From positions 496,001 to 560,000 of the forward strand of contig NZ_CP054666.1 of NCBI RefSeq assembly GCF_013348745.1: 64,000 bases of DNA, read 5' to 3'. This DNA comes from Mycoplasma sp. OR1901. GTDB taxonomy: Bacteria; Bacillota_I; Bacilli_A; Mycoplasmatales; Metamycoplasmataceae. The notes under the pieces were generated by a model. That model did no database searches. It was not told where the DNA came from and saw only the letters and a list, made by a program, of their open reading frames with translations. Positions 54,017 through 64,000 of this stretch are shown in pieces. How positions within the stretch are numbered: position 1 is the first letter of the stretch; each line of letters begins with the position of its first letter. A program made the position numbers and the translations under genes.

Positions 54017-54047
54017 ACCTCCAATCCAGAATGGATTTGGGGTTTTT
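54017..54047 (+). terminator. Terminator of the hypothetical gene
   Basis: A G/C-rich stem of 11 positions (54017-54027 with 54033-54043, one mismatch and one G-U) with a 5-nt loop is followed by T4. Confidence 0.7.
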
Positions 54048-54199
54048 AAATACTAAAATATAGATTATGTTTTACATTAAATTTAGTCAAACCTTATAAA
54101 GTAGGTCTTAATGTTATATATTTATAAAATTAATATAATGTAAGCTAAAAAGTTTGATAAAATGTATAACTTTCCATCCTTAAATTAAGCTATAAAAAA

Positions 54200-54217
54200 T
54201 AACTGCATATGCAGTTA
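54200..54217 (-). terminator. Palindromic terminator of the nicotinate phosphoribosyltransferase gene
   Basis: The perfect 18-base palindrome TAACTGCATATGCAGTTA lies 4 bases beyond the minus-strand stop, with A6 upstream on the plus strand (T6 on the transcript). Confidence 0.75.
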
Positions 54218-54220
54218 AAC

Positions 54221-55225
54221 TTATTTATATTCAATTAAATTTGGGTTTGGGTGATATTGTCTTCCTTCTTTAGCTTGGTGCTCACCATTTAAAATGGTTG
54301 CATCGGCTGAGAATGAGTTGTTCAATTTAAAGATTGATTGACCTACACCATAATAATCAACAGGAACATTTAATTGCTCAAATTCAGTAATTTTAGCTTC
54401 ATTAAACCCTGAAGACACAACTATTTTATAATTAGTTGCTCCAACTTGATCTAGTGCTTTTCTTAGATTAATAATTTGAGTCGGATTAACACCATAATGT
54501 GGTTCTTGGTTATCAAACATATGATCAACCATATTTTGTGAAGTATCAATTCTAACACCTCAAACTTTATCACCAAAAGCTTCTCATATTCTCAATGAAT
54601 CTTTAATAATATCATTGTGATAGTCTACTAGAGAAATAATTTTAGTATCTGGATAATGTTTAATAAACGCTTTAGTAGCTTCAACAACATCACCATTAAA
54701 TCCTTGGATTAAAACGTGCGGCATACTTCCGAAAACACTAAAACCTTCTTGTTTACATCATTCTTTTTGGGCTAATGTTGACACAATTGTGATTCCACCT
54801 GTTTTAATTGCTCTACCATCTATTTCCTGATTTATATAATGATCAGCTCTATCACCCATAAAAATAACTTCTTTGTTTCTAGCAGCTTTTTTTACTTTGT
54901 ATCCATTTGTAGCGATTGATGTATTTCTAGATAAAATACCATCAATAACACCTTCTCAAATACCAAAATCTTGGTAGTGCCCTTCTAATTCTAAAACAAC
55001 ATCTAAATTATTAATTTTAGAACCTTCTGGAAGGTATTTTATTTTATATTTTGAAATATCTGTATTATTTTTTAAAAATTCTAAAACTTCATCTATACCA
55101 GCAAGAATTGAATCGTCTTTTCTTTGGAAAAACTGCATAATAATAGTATTATTAGGTCTTTCGTTAGCTAATATATGTGCAGTTTTATGAAAATAACTAG
55201 CAATATATTTTTCATTTTTATTCAT
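54221..55225 (-). CDS. pncB: Nicotinate phosphoribosyltransferase
   Basis: The 334-residue enzyme converts nicotinate and PRPP to NaMN, the substrate of the NadD encoded at 43248. Recognisable parts are the ITIVSTLAQKEWC and GFSVFGSMPHVLIQGF segments, SLVDYHND, WGVRIDTS (the phosphate-side strand), and VVSSGFNEAKI/YYGVGQSIF of the C-terminal barrel. It is of the short type found in Mollicutes rather than the ~400-490 residue PncB. AAAAGGAT precedes the ATG at 55225. It has its own hairpin upstream and terminator downstream. Confidence 0.85.
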
Positions 55226-55246
55226 TTTTTATCCTTTTCTAAAAAT

Positions 55247-55264
55247 TAGTTACCTAGGTAACTA
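55247..55264 (-). terminator. Palindromic terminator between the membrane protein gene and pncB
   Basis: The perfect 18-base palindrome TAGTTACCTAGGTAACTA overlaps the stop codon of the upstream minus-strand gene and is followed by T-rich sequence on both strands. It could also act as an operator for pncB. Confidence 0.6.
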
Positions 55265-56242
55265 TTTTTTGTTTTCTTCCTTAGTTTGTTTTTTTATACC
55301 TTTATATGATGTAGGTGATACAAACCAAACTTTTGGTAAATTATTTTCATGTGGTTGTCTAATTCTAAGCACTCTACGTAATATAAATCCAATTATTGGT
55401 GATGTTAGAAATGAAAAGCAAACAATTAAAATAATATTAATAACTTTAAAGTAAACGTTACTTCCTCTATATCCTAATGGGTGTTGGAATGATATTATAG
55501 AATAAATTGCTATACCACGGTCAATTTCTCTATTAAATTCTTTTGGAATATCATTAGGTAAATTAGTTTCAAATAAAGGAGGTAATTTTTGAAAATTATT
55601 GAAATTGTTATATTTGTATGAAACAAAATAAATTGTACTTGCAAATATAAGATATAAAACAGGAAAGACAAAAGTTGCTCATATTGTTTTATTGCTTATT
55701 TTAATTTTTTTACGTTGTCATATTAATGTAGATAATCCAATTGCAGGTCCAATAACATGTCAGATTATAGTTCTATAAATGTCATTTCAACTCATGTATC
55801 CTAAAATAGTAGAATCGGTTATTGTTCCTGATCAAAATACAATAACAACTATAATGATGTAAATCATACTTGAAAAATATATTTTATGTGCAATTAATGA
55901 TTTATGATAGAAAGGAAGCAATAAAATAGAAACCGCCATTAAAACATTACACATGAATGTAAATCAATGGGTACTTCCACCTCATAAATCATTAACAGCA
56001 TTTGGTAATATATTTTCATATATTATCCTCTGTTTTTGAAAATCTTTTTCGCTAGCTGCTAATTTGTTAATTTCTCTAATAATTGAAGGGTTTTTGTGAT
56101 AAAAATCTCAAACGTCTTTTGTTCTATCATTTCATTCTCACACTACTGCACCAATATATAAAACTATTAATAATATACCTATAACAAAAGTTAAAATATT
56201 TTTGTTTCTTTGACTTAAATGAAATTTAACTTTTTTACTCAT
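55262..56242 (-). CDS. Multi-pass membrane protein (possibly MAGa3780-type)
   Basis: The 326-residue protein has six to seven membrane segments (starting near residues 15, 95, 120, 160, 190 and 270) with many TGA-encoded Trp residues. It has a long extracellular loop after the first segment and a basic C-terminal tail. Polar residues inside the membrane (STHWFTFMCN, WHVIGPAIG) resemble a family of mycoplasma membrane proteins I recall as MAGa3780. AAGGAGT precedes the ATG. Function is unknown. Confidence 0.75.
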
Positions 56243-56266
56243 AGGTACTCCTTAAATTTATTAGTT

Positions 56267-56587
56267 TTATAATAGTGCAGAAAGTATTATCGAAATAACT
56301 ACAATAATAAATAAAACTCCTGCTAAAAGTATATATTTAGATACTTTTTTTATGTTATATTCTTTTTTTATTTTTAAAAAAGCAAGGTAGTTGATTCTTA
56401 AGTCCTCGCTTTTGATGATATTATGATAAAGTTGATTTCTCAAGTTAGATAACATAGTTAAATACTTCTGATCACTTTTGTTTTTCTTCCTTCTTTTTTC
56501 AACTTTTTTAATTTCGCTATCAATATCATTAATAAATCTATTTCTAAGAATAGCAAAATTAATATCTATATTTTGATTTTTTTTCAT
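56267..56587 (-). CDS. Small tail-anchored membrane protein
   Basis: The 106-residue protein is highly basic and helical over residues 1-80, with one hydrophobic segment at about 85-104 at the very C-terminus, so the bulk faces the cytoplasm. It sits between the multi-pass membrane protein gene and the Asp23-like gene on the same strand with 10-25-base gaps, suggesting one operon with efp. The family is not recognised. Confidence 0.7.
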   Translation of the reverse strand: MKKNQNIDINFAILRNRFINDIDSEIKKVEKRRKKNKSDQKYLTMLSNLRNQLYHNIIKSEDLRINYLAFLKIKKEYNIKKVSKYILLAGVLFIIVVISIILSALL

Positions 56588-56596
56588 ATATCTATA

Positions 56597-56905
56597 TTAG
56601 TATAAGGATAATAAGCTAATTTGAATATTTTTAGGAGTGATATTAATTAACTTTTTAACGCTAGTTTCAATGCTTTTGGTTAATTCTTTTATAATAACAT
56701 TAACTTTTTTATTACTATTTAATTTAACTTTGACATCTAAGAAAATATAACAATTATTTCTTTTTGAATCAATACTAATTCTAGGTCTATTAACTAATTT
56801 AATTTGTTTGTTATTAGCAAAACACAATTTTATAGAATCTAAAATTGCACTTTCTTGAACAACATAGACTTGATCAGAATGATATGAAACATTAATTCAG
56901 CTCAT
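56597..56905 (-). CDS. Small Asp23/Gls24-like protein
   Basis: The 102-residue protein begins MSWINVSYHSDQVYVVQES (one TGA as Trp) and ends with a V-x-V-I-I-KELTKSIETSVKKLINITPKNIQI segment, the alternating strand-helix-strand pattern of Asp23/Gls24-type proteins. Its ATG shares a base with the efp stop (TAATG), so the two are co-translated. In Firmicutes an Asp23-like gene also lies next to efp, which supports the call. Its role is not established. Confidence 0.65.
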
Positions 56906-57468
56906 TATTTATTACTTTTTCCAGCGTATTTACCGGTTTCAGTAGAAATAATTATTTGGTCACCTTCTTTAATAAACATAGGTGTTTCAAGTTCAAAACC
57001 AGTTTCTACAATAACTTTCTTTTGTGGGTTTGTTGTTGTGTTACCTTTAACAGCATCTGGAGCTGAAGTAACCTCTAAAACGATATTTGCAGGTAGTTCA
57101 ATATCTAAAACTTCTTCTTCGAATTTTCTAACTAAAACTTCTGAACCTTCTTTTAAGAAGTTTAATTCTCATTCAACTAATTTTGTTGATATTTCAATTT
57201 GTTCAAATGTTTCACCGTCCATTAAAATAATGTTTTCACCGTCTGAATATAAGAAACTCATTTTTCTTTTATCGATATGAGCTTTTTTAACTTTATCTCC
57301 ACCTGTGAATGATTTAATAGTTGTTGAACCACTTCTTAAATTTTTAACTTTAGCTTTTACGTTTGCTTGCCCACGACCTTGTTTTGAGTGTTGTGCCTCT
57401 AAAACAATATAAATTTCTCCATCTAACTGGAATGTAATACCTGGTTTAAATTCATTAACATTTACCAT
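56905..57468 (-). CDS. efp: Translation elongation factor EF-P
   Basis: The 187-residue three-domain EF-P relieves ribosome stalling at polyproline. Domain I has VNEFKPGITFQLDGEIYIVLEAQHSKQG, then RGQANVKAKVKNL. Domain II has IDKRKMSFLYSDGENIILMD. Domain III ends in GDQIIISTETGKYAGK. The residue at the loop tip is Arg32 in QGRGQ rather than the usual Lys in PGKG. Arg32 is typical of the rhamnosylated class, but no modifying enzyme is seen in the window. GGAGC precedes the ATG. Confidence 0.93.
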
Positions 57469-57566
57469 ATTTGCTCCTTAATTTATAATTAATATATTAA
57501 TTATACTTATTTTTTCTTTTTTCGGTTCCATTTTTCTACTTTTTTTATATATTAGACGGAGGAAAA

Positions 57567-58013
57567 ATGAAAAATAAAAAGATGTATAAAATACAATTGT
57601 TTAAACTTTACAAAATTAAGGACAGACTAAAACATTCTATTGAAGAATATAACAAAGATAAAGTAGAATATTTACTACCAATAATGCGAGTTGATAATGA
57701 TTTATTATTAGGTAAAGTTGTATTTAATTACAACAAAAATGATCAACAAAATTACATTGAATTATATGATCACAACTCCCTATGAGAAATGTCGATTCTG
57801 TTTGATAATTTTTATCGAATGAATGCAACGTTTTTCGAGTTCCTTTCAGAACTTGACGAACAATTTAAGGATGTAAGAGTTAGCGAAATCAATGAACTTG
57901 CAATTTTAGATAAAGTTAAATTCTACTTTACTCAAGATAATAGTTTTACAAAGTTAACATACATATATCCTCAAAAAAAGGAAGCAAATAAAAATTTATA
58001 TAATTCACAGTAA
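57567..58013 (+). CDS. Hypothetical protein divergent from efp
   Basis: The 148-residue soluble protein, with one TGA as Trp, has a basic N-terminus (MKNKKMYKIQLFKLYKIKD) and an acidic middle. A GGAGGAAAA ribosome site, the strongest in this region, precedes ATG 57567. No motif or family was recognised. It lies 79 bases upstream of the ECF S component gene on the same strand. Confidence 0.75.
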
Positions 58014-58091
58014 TTTATGAGCGATTTTCGCATATTCTATAAAAAAAATTTATATAATTTTTACAAACTGTTTTTGTGCTAAAATAAATTA

Positions 58092-59024
58092 ATGAAAATA
58101 GAAAACAACAACATTAAAGAATATTGAAGTGCCTTCTGAAAAAATTCTTTTTCTACTATAATAACACTATTATTGTTTATTTTAGGGTTAATAAATATCT
58201 TCGGAAACCTTGGAGCACATACATTTTTTGGTTTAAAGGAAAGTAATGAATTAAATTTAATTATCTGACCAATATTTGCAATATTTTTATCACTTACTTT
58301 AAACACAACTTATAAGGAGTACATACTTTTTTCTAAAATAGATACTAATAACAAATATTTACAAAATTATAAATATTTAGTTATAGGTAATATTTTAACA
58401 ACACCAATAAGATTTATAATCTTAGCAGGATTAGTTTATGAAGATCAATTGTTTTTCATAGATCATAAACTAGCAAAAAAACGTAGAAATGGTTCATTTA
58501 CAGTTAAAGAAATAAGCCTAGCCGGTATATTTTTAGGGCTATTTATTATTTTAACAACTATAACACACTACACTATCGCAAGAACAATTAGTTTTAGCTT
58601 TGAATATGTCTTTTATATCATATTCGCATTCTTTTTCGGTAAATATAAAGGTTCTCTTTTATCATTTATTGCTGATTTTTTTGGTTTACTAATTTCAGGG
58701 AAAATAGGATTTTATCACTGAGTCTACGCAATAGTACCAATAATTTCAACTTTTACAATATCGATTTTTATTGATATGTTTAAAAAGAACAAAAAATTAT
58801 CTTATATTTTTATGGATATATTTTTAGTATTAACATTCGCAGCATTAATATGAGTATTTATATACAAAACCGGAGATCCTAGAGTTGCGAAAAAAGGATA
58901 CAGAATTTCAGAATTCTTAGGACTATCTTACTTATCTTTTGGAACTATGATTGGTTTATCTGTGCTTTCAGGCATCCTTATATTATCATTTAATATTATG
59001 GTTATATGAGCACTCTTAAACTAA
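58092..59024 (+). CDS. ECF transporter S component (folate-type), main part
   Basis: The 310-residue product has an N-terminal pair of extra membrane segments (residues 1-115), then the ECF S-component core: KEISLAGIFLGLFIILTTIT at the first core helix, RTISFSFEYVFYIIFAFFFGKYKGSLLSFIADFFG in the second and third, and later helices. S components bind a vitamin and dock onto the EcfAA'T module, which is not in this window. The substrate cannot be told; folate-type is suggested by the overall pattern. The frame stops at 59024 although the family continues. The missing C-terminal helices follow in the next frame, so the gene looks interrupted by a single-base frameshift. Confidence 0.65.
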
Positions 59025-59322
59025 AAAAGAAAAATTAAAAATTAAATTAAATTACATGATACTTTTTTACTTTTTAATTGTTTCTTTAATAGTTATATCT
59101 CGTTGAATTTGAGGGCCTTTTGCATTTATAATTTTTGCAAATACTTACTTAGGTAAAGCTTATACATTATCAAATCGTTATCTAATTTTAATGTATCCAA
59201 TTGTTTTAAGATCAGTAATAATTATTCCTATTTACACTTTTGTTTTATATACTATCTTTATTCCACTTTCATTCTTGAAAGAAAATAAATTGTTGGATAT
59301 TAAAAAAATAAGCTATTTTTAG
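59020..59322 (+). pseudogene. Frame-shifted C-terminal part of the ECF S component
   Basis: In the +1 frame relative to the preceding gene, an open frame encodes KKEKLKIKLNYMILFYFLIV, then SRWIWGPFAFIIF and a last hydrophobic segment ending FLKENKLLDIKKISYF. This looks like the missing C-terminal membrane helices of the S component. Removing one A from the AAA at 59018-59020 joins the two frames. Separate translation from ATG 59056 is possible, but no ribosome site is evident there. A sequencing error, a true mutation or a programmed frameshift are the alternatives. Confidence 0.55.
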
Positions 59323-59341
59323 TTGAATTAATTGTAAACAT

Positions 59342-59373
59342 AAAAATCAAGCATTTAGTTGTGCTTGATTTTT
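59342..59373. terminator. Bidirectional terminator after the ECF S component gene
   Basis: A 12-bp perfect stem (59342-59353 with 59362-59373) with an 8-nt loop lies 19 bases after the plus-strand stop and before the convergent gene stop at 59398. Confidence 0.9.
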
Positions 59374-59397
59374 TGTATGCAGTTTTAAACTAAATTG

Positions 59398-61131
59398 TTA
59401 ATCTTTTTTTGTGGTACTAATTGTACCGAATACTAACTTATCGAAATTAGGAAAATGTCCAATTTTTATGTGTTTAGCGTTTTTAAAATATAAATCCATT
59501 CCATCACCTCATACAAATGTAGCTGAATCGTTTCCTGGAACTATTGCATCAATAGCTTCAAAATAAACATTTGTAAGTTTCTCAAATAAAGCGTGGATTT
59601 CTTTTAAATTTTCTTTTCCTGTTTTTTCGTTTGTTTGAAAATTACCTGTGAACTTTTTAATTTCTTCTACTATCGCATCTTTCTTTTTAATTAATACTCT
59701 AATATGTTTATTATCTTCGCCAAATTGTTTAATTAATGATTCAATTGGTCTAAGAGCAAAAGTTAGAGGTGAAAATAATTTATCAGCATCAGGTTTTTCA
59801 GTATATTTAACTCTTTCTGAATAAGATCATTTCTTATCTGTTGTATCAGGATCTTTTATTGCATTTAAAGTTCTAATAGCACTTATAGTACCGAATTCAT
59901 CATTTCAAAATGTATCCATATGACGTCAAACATACTCTACTCCTCTAGAGTTAGATCCGTTGTAGTGTCCTTTTTTTAATCACACTTCTTCTAAAACTTG
60001 GTTAACAATTCTATCAAACTCTTTCTCCGCTTCTTCCATTTTATTTTGATCATCAATATCTTTAAAAATGTCAGAAATATACTTAAATTTATTTGGTTCA
60101 GCAGTTATGAAACCATATATTTTTTCATATGTTTTCATTAAAAAGTTTATATATTGATCTCCTGTGTAAGGAACAGCGTATAAATATGCAAAATATTTTC
60201 TAAATAAAGTAACTGAATTACCGTATTTATTAGTTTCTTCTCTACCAGCTTGGTCTGATAATTTTGATGAATATTCCTCTTTTATTTCTTGTATTTTATC
60301 TTGAGCGTTACTAATGATTTTTTTAACATTTGAATAAATTTCTTTATATTGTTCGACTGTTAAATTATCACCATTCTCTTTTTTAGCTTTTTCAATCGCG
60401 TTATTAACTTCTTCATATATATTTGGTAATTCTACACCTTTTGCAGATTCTCATTCTAAATCATTACCATTTATACCATCTTGATTAGATAAATCAATTA
60501 ATTCCATTCAATTAACTGAAGTATCAATTTTGTCACTAACTTTTTCTTTAGATTTAACTTTAATTTCAGTGACTAGATTTAATAATGATTCTTTTGAATT
60601 ACCAATAACATTGACAATTTCACCAAAGCCATCACCTTCATGATTAATATTGTTTTTAGCTATTTCGTATTTCTTTTTTAGTTCATTAAGTTTATTTATT
60701 TCTTTGTTAAATTCTAGATCAAAACCATCGCTTCCAAGCTCAACATCTTTTAATAATTCATCTATTTTAGTGTTCTCGTTGTTAATTTCGTCGTGCACTT
60801 TGTATATAATTTTTTCAAACACTTCATTGTATTTGTTTTTATAATTGGTTATGTAATCATCGATATTATCAATATCAACATTCTTTGTATCATTCATTTG
60901 ATTTTTTAAGTTTTCAAGTAAAGTAAATTCATTTCCTAAAAAATCATTGTTCTTGATATCTTCAATTTTGTTATCAATATTAAGGATAAAGTTGTTAATA
61001 TATTTTTTCTTCTTTTGATATTCCTTTTGATTTGTTTGATAACCTTTAACCATAACTACAGTAGTTGTTGTTGCACTAAGTAAACCGAACAACGACAAAC
61101 TGGATAGTCAAATTTTTATTCTCTTTTTCAT
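59398..61131 (-). CDS. Membrane-anchored coiled-coil hypothetical protein
   Basis: The 577-residue protein has one N-terminal hydrophobic segment (residues about 5-30, no lipobox Cys), which should act as a signal anchor with the rest outside. Residues 30-330 are helical with coiled-coil repeats. The C-terminal 230 residues look globular and contain several TGA-encoded Trp (for example RGVEYVWRHMDTFWNDEFG). No catalytic motif or family was recognised. It is flanked by terminators and is probably monocistronic. Confidence 0.8.
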
Positions 61132-61436
61132 AAAACTCCTATTTCAGTTACGTATATTTAACTTTAATTTTAATTTTGGAATATTATACACAAAATATAA
61201 AAAAGCAAAAATTCTTGAATTTTTTATATTTTTATTTAATTTTAAAGAAAAAATTTAATATATAAGAATATATATTACTTTTTCAATTAGTTAAAAATCG
61301 GTAAATTTAAAGCATAAAAAAAATTTTTAAGCATAGTTTTTTATGCTTTTTATTTGCATATAAAAAAATAAAATAGGTCTAAAAAATAAAATAAAAAACA
61401 AGTACTCAACGTACTTGAATTATGTATAATAATAAT
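61132..61436 (-). terminator. Intergenic region with two hairpins beyond the HAD phosphatase gene
   Basis: No gene is seen. CAAGTAC/GTACTTG (61399-61405 with 61411-61417) is followed on the minus strand by T-rich sequence and should terminate the HAD gene. A second hairpin AAGCATA/TATGCTT (61329-61335 with 61342-61348) is flanked by A and T runs on its two sides. The remainder holds the promoter of the gene starting at 61131. Confidence 0.65.
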
Positions 61437-62447
61437 TTATTCAATGCTTTTTATAAAATCATCAAATCAATTTGTATCATTATCTTGCATTGTAAGTATA
61501 GCTGTATTTTGAACACTAACCATACCATTTGGCATAACTCCAGAATATTTGGTTACTTCAAACATAGATTCATCATTGTCTGCATCACCAAAACTAAATG
61601 TTCTGTCTATATCTAAATCATATTTATTTAATAAATATTTAATAGCATTTCCTTTAGTTGCATCAACACTCATTATATCAAGAAAAGGTTCTTGAGACAC
61701 AACCCCGTAAATACCATCTAATTCATTTTCTAAATTTAGTATTTTATCTCACTCTTCAATAGGATTACTTGCTTTTAGAACTAAGAATTTACAAAAGGTT
61801 CAATCTTTAATTTCTTTTGTAAAATCACCTTCTTTGTATTCACCGTCTCTAATTCTTGAGAAATATTTTTTCTTTACAAAAAAATCTGTTTTATAAGTGT
61901 TATAACCCGCAACAAATTCAGGAGTGTATACTAAGAAATCGTATTTTAATTCTACTAATTTTTTATAAATTTTAACTCCTATTTCATTTGGTATATGAAA
62001 TGTTTTTAATAAAGAATAATCATTATTTAAAATAATAGAACCATTTGCGAAAATCATAGGATGTTTAGTAGGTACATTCTTTACAATATCTCAAGCAGTA
62101 AAAGGTGGTCTACCCGTTGCTACAAAAATATTTTTATTTTGACTAATTAGATCCTTTAATCTATCAAGATTAGGTTCATTTATAATACTTTTAGAATTTA
62201 ACAAAGTACTATCTAAGTCAAAAAAGAAATTATCGATATTATCTAATTTAATTGTGTAAGGTTCTAATTCTAAAATAACATCATTATTTAAAAAATCAAT
62301 AGATAAAATATTATAAACTTGCTTCTCCTGATTTTTTAACGAAATTGATATCAAATCATTAACCTTTAAATTAAAGTTTTCTTTCGAATCATTAAGGATA
62401 ATTTTATTATCTTTAAATTCATTATTTGTATAAAATTGCTTTATCAT
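61437..62447 (-). CDS. Cof-type HAD-IIB phosphatase with an extra N-terminal domain
   Basis: In this 336-residue protein, HAD motif I is FFDLDSTLLN (near residue 78), motif II VATGRPP, and motif IV GDADNDESMF. A cap domain of the IIB type sits between motifs II and III. Cof-type enzymes dephosphorylate sugar phosphates, FMN or related small molecules. The first 72 residues precede motif I, whereas in ordinary Cof proteins motif I is at the very start. This added part looks beta-rich (VNDLISISLKNQEKQVYNIL). The substrate is unknown. An AAGGAG site lies just before ATG 62447. Confidence 0.8.
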
Positions 62448-62496
62448 TTAACTCCTTAAAAATTTATATAGAAATAAATTTTAATAATTAACATAA

Positions 62497-62526
62497 AAAA
62501 ACTTAGGTTACACTAAGATTTTTTAT
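62497..62526 (-). terminator. Terminator of the MATE transporter gene
   Basis: A stem CTTAG/CTAAG extended by A/T pairs across one A-A mismatch overlaps the stop codon of the minus-strand transporter gene and is followed by a T run. Confidence 0.6.
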
Positions 62527-64000
62527 TATTATACACCTTTGTTATATTTCTTAATCAATCTAATTTAATATATAAAATTTCTATAACAAACATTTTAACT
62601 AAATCAGATAAGTAGAATATAAAGTAGAAGAAACCAACTGGATATTTTAATGAATTTAATGTGTTAGGTACCATTAAGTATGAAATTAAAGCTAATCACG
62701 CCATTTGTAATACACCAGTAACGAACACTACTATTCCAGTAACATTATTTCTACCACCTGTTTCTAGTATTCTTACGCTAGTTGCAAAGAAAATTCAAGT
62801 TGGATTAAATACGGCGATTGAAATAGAAGTAAGTTGAACTTCTTTTAAATAGTAATAAGACGCTAACGCTTTTTCTTTAGCTATTATTGTTGCATCTGTA
62901 ATTCCTTCAGCTCTTAGATTATTTTGAACATTTTCTTGAATACCATTTGATAAAAATGACATATATGGAATGAAAATGATTACAAATCCAAATATCGAGG
63001 ATAAAACCGAAGCTAAAACAACATGGAATCCTTTAAGTTCTTTAGCATTTTTTTCTGCTAATTCAAACTCGTCATTACCTAATTTTTGTCCGACAAAAAG
63101 TGCTATATTAGATCCTACAACCCCAAAAGCGGCAGTAAATATATTTGTGAGTGAAGCTGTAATTCCTAAAACATCACCAGAACTTAGACCTCAATGTTTA
63201 TAGTATTGTGTACTATAATGCGCTCCTAGAGAACCAATCGGGAAAGCGGCAGCTCATAAAAAGACTCTAACAGCAACAAAAACAAAGTTTGTTGAACTTA
63301 ATAAAAAGCTTGGCATTCTTTTAAAGAATTGAATTCAGATTTCTTTTGAAACCTTAAAGATTTTAAAAGGATTAATTAAATATTTTCTAATTTTTAATCT
63401 AATAAAAATTAAAGATAAAATAATTGATACTATTCCTGAAATTATTGTAGCTCAAGCAGAACCTACAACACCGTATCTAGGTATTAAAATAAGATTGAAA
63501 ACAACATTCGAAAGCAAGGAAGCAAGTGACACAAAAAACGAAACACCACCATTTCCTGTTTCTCTAAGGATTGAAATTGTTGAAAAATTAATACCAGTAA
63601 TAAGTCATGAAAAGGCAATTATTTTAATATAATCTGTACCTAATTTAACTACTGTTTGGTATGAAATATCATTTGGATCACCTTTTGCAACCGAACTCAT
63701 AAAAAATGCCGGAGCTGACATTATTATTGTAAAAAACATTATCGAAAGAGCAAAAGATAAAATATACCTTGCTCTAACAACTTGTATCGTTTCTTCTTTT
63801 TTAGCAGAACCTCGATACTGTCCGAAGATAGAAGTACCAACAATGTTGATACTAATAAGTAAACCACCTATTATTGCGGAATAACCATTAGCAAAACTTA
63901 GAGCAGATACACCACCTTCTATATCGGTAACCATAAAGTTATCGATAAACCCATTTAATGAGACTATGATACCTGAAAAAATAATAGGAATTGCTATTTT
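62513..64000 (-). CDS. MATE family efflux transporter (5' end beyond the window)
   Basis: At least 495 residues of a twelve-helix multidrug and toxin extrusion transporter are visible; the start lies past position 64000. Typical features are GFIDNFMVTDIEGGVSALSFANGY in the first visible helices, GTSIFGQYRG, and, in the second half, FVGQKLGNDEFELAEKNAKEL, the repeat of that motif. MATE proteins expel cationic compounds in exchange for Na+ or H+. The C-terminal tail ends LDWLRNITKVYNNKKS with one TGA as Trp. The terminator overlaps its stop. Confidence 0.85.

Noticed and set aside
54200-54217. Perfect 18-base palindrome as a possible operator or recombination site
   Set aside because: It lies 4 bases beyond a stop codon next to an A6 run, so a terminator hairpin explains it.
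1-64000. CRISPR arrays, tRNA or rRNA genes
   Set aside because: No regularly spaced repeats and no cloverleaf or rRNA-like sequence were noticed in either strand; intergenic gaps are too short for most.

Overview
The window comes from a mollicute of the Mycoplasma type. TGA must be read as tryptophan in most genes, and with that reading many adjacent short open frames join into single long ones. The DNA is very AT-rich, intergenic gaps are short, several proteins carry mycoplasma-style lipoboxes, and the gene neighbours (potABCD, L10/L7-L12, efp, a nadD-yqeK fusion, a YqaJ-like nuclease) fit. No tRNA, rRNA or CRISPR array was recognised. All gene limits below use TGA = Trp.

Layout. 1-2.9 kb: a lipoprotein, a decayed IS1202-like transposase and a small membrane protein. 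3.1-4.8 kb: a PnuC-type transporter fused to a deoxynucleoside-kinase-like domain, behind a 5' leader that folds into a three-way junction. 4.9-13.8 kb (minus): a tightly coupled four-gene operon of a 1359-aa SF1 helicase, two unknown proteins and a ClpB-like AAA+ ATPase. This is the best candidate here for an undescribed system. 14.0-19.3 kb: the polyamine ABC transporter operon potABCD, behind a leader of three hairpins, the last of which sequesters the potA Shine-Dalgarno. 19.3-27.1 kb (minus): two surface-anchored glycosidases, a GH95 fucosidase and a GH20 hexosaminidase with three F5/8C modules. 27.4-28.8 kb: a YitT-type membrane protein. 28.8-33.7 kb (minus): a 1612-aa DUF4011-like helicase-nuclease. 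33.9-34.9 kb: a lipoprotein. 34.9-39.2 kb (minus): a C5-cytosine methyltransferase overlapping a 1006-aa DUF262 (GmrSD-like) protein, with an unusual inverted repeat and a TA tract at its 5' end. 39.5-45.1 kb: a housekeeping operon nusB-hyp-sufS-sufU-Y-family polymerase-nadD/yqeK-rluB. 45.1-46.7 kb (minus): a YqaJ-like nuclease and a dNMP-kinase-like protein. 46.8-47.6 kb (minus): a PTS EIIBA homologue without phosphorylation residues. 47.9-50.6 kb: a long HsdM with no hsdS or hsdR nearby. 50.7-54.0 kb: a lipoprotein, rplJ-rplL with an L10 leader, and a hypothetical protein preceded by a fragment of a paralogue. 54.2-57.5 kb (minus): nicotinate phosphoribosyltransferase, membrane proteins, an Asp23-like protein and EF-P. 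57.6-59.3 kb: a hypothetical protein and a frame-broken ECF S component. 59.4-64 kb (minus): a membrane-anchored hypothetical protein, a HAD phosphatase with an extra N-terminal domain, and a MATE transporter cut by the window end.

Themes. For so small a genome the window is rich in nucleic-acid defence candidates: the helicase/AAA+ operon, the DUF4011-like helicase-nuclease, the methyltransferase/DUF262 pair and HsdM. A second theme is scavenging: host glycans (GH95, GH20), polyamines (Pot), nucleosides or nicotinamide riboside (PnuC-kinase), nicotinate (PncB, NadD) and a vitamin (ECF S). A third is cis-acting structured RNA: an unassigned leader before pnuC-kinase, another before potA, the L10 leader, and a stem enclosing the methyltransferase start codon.
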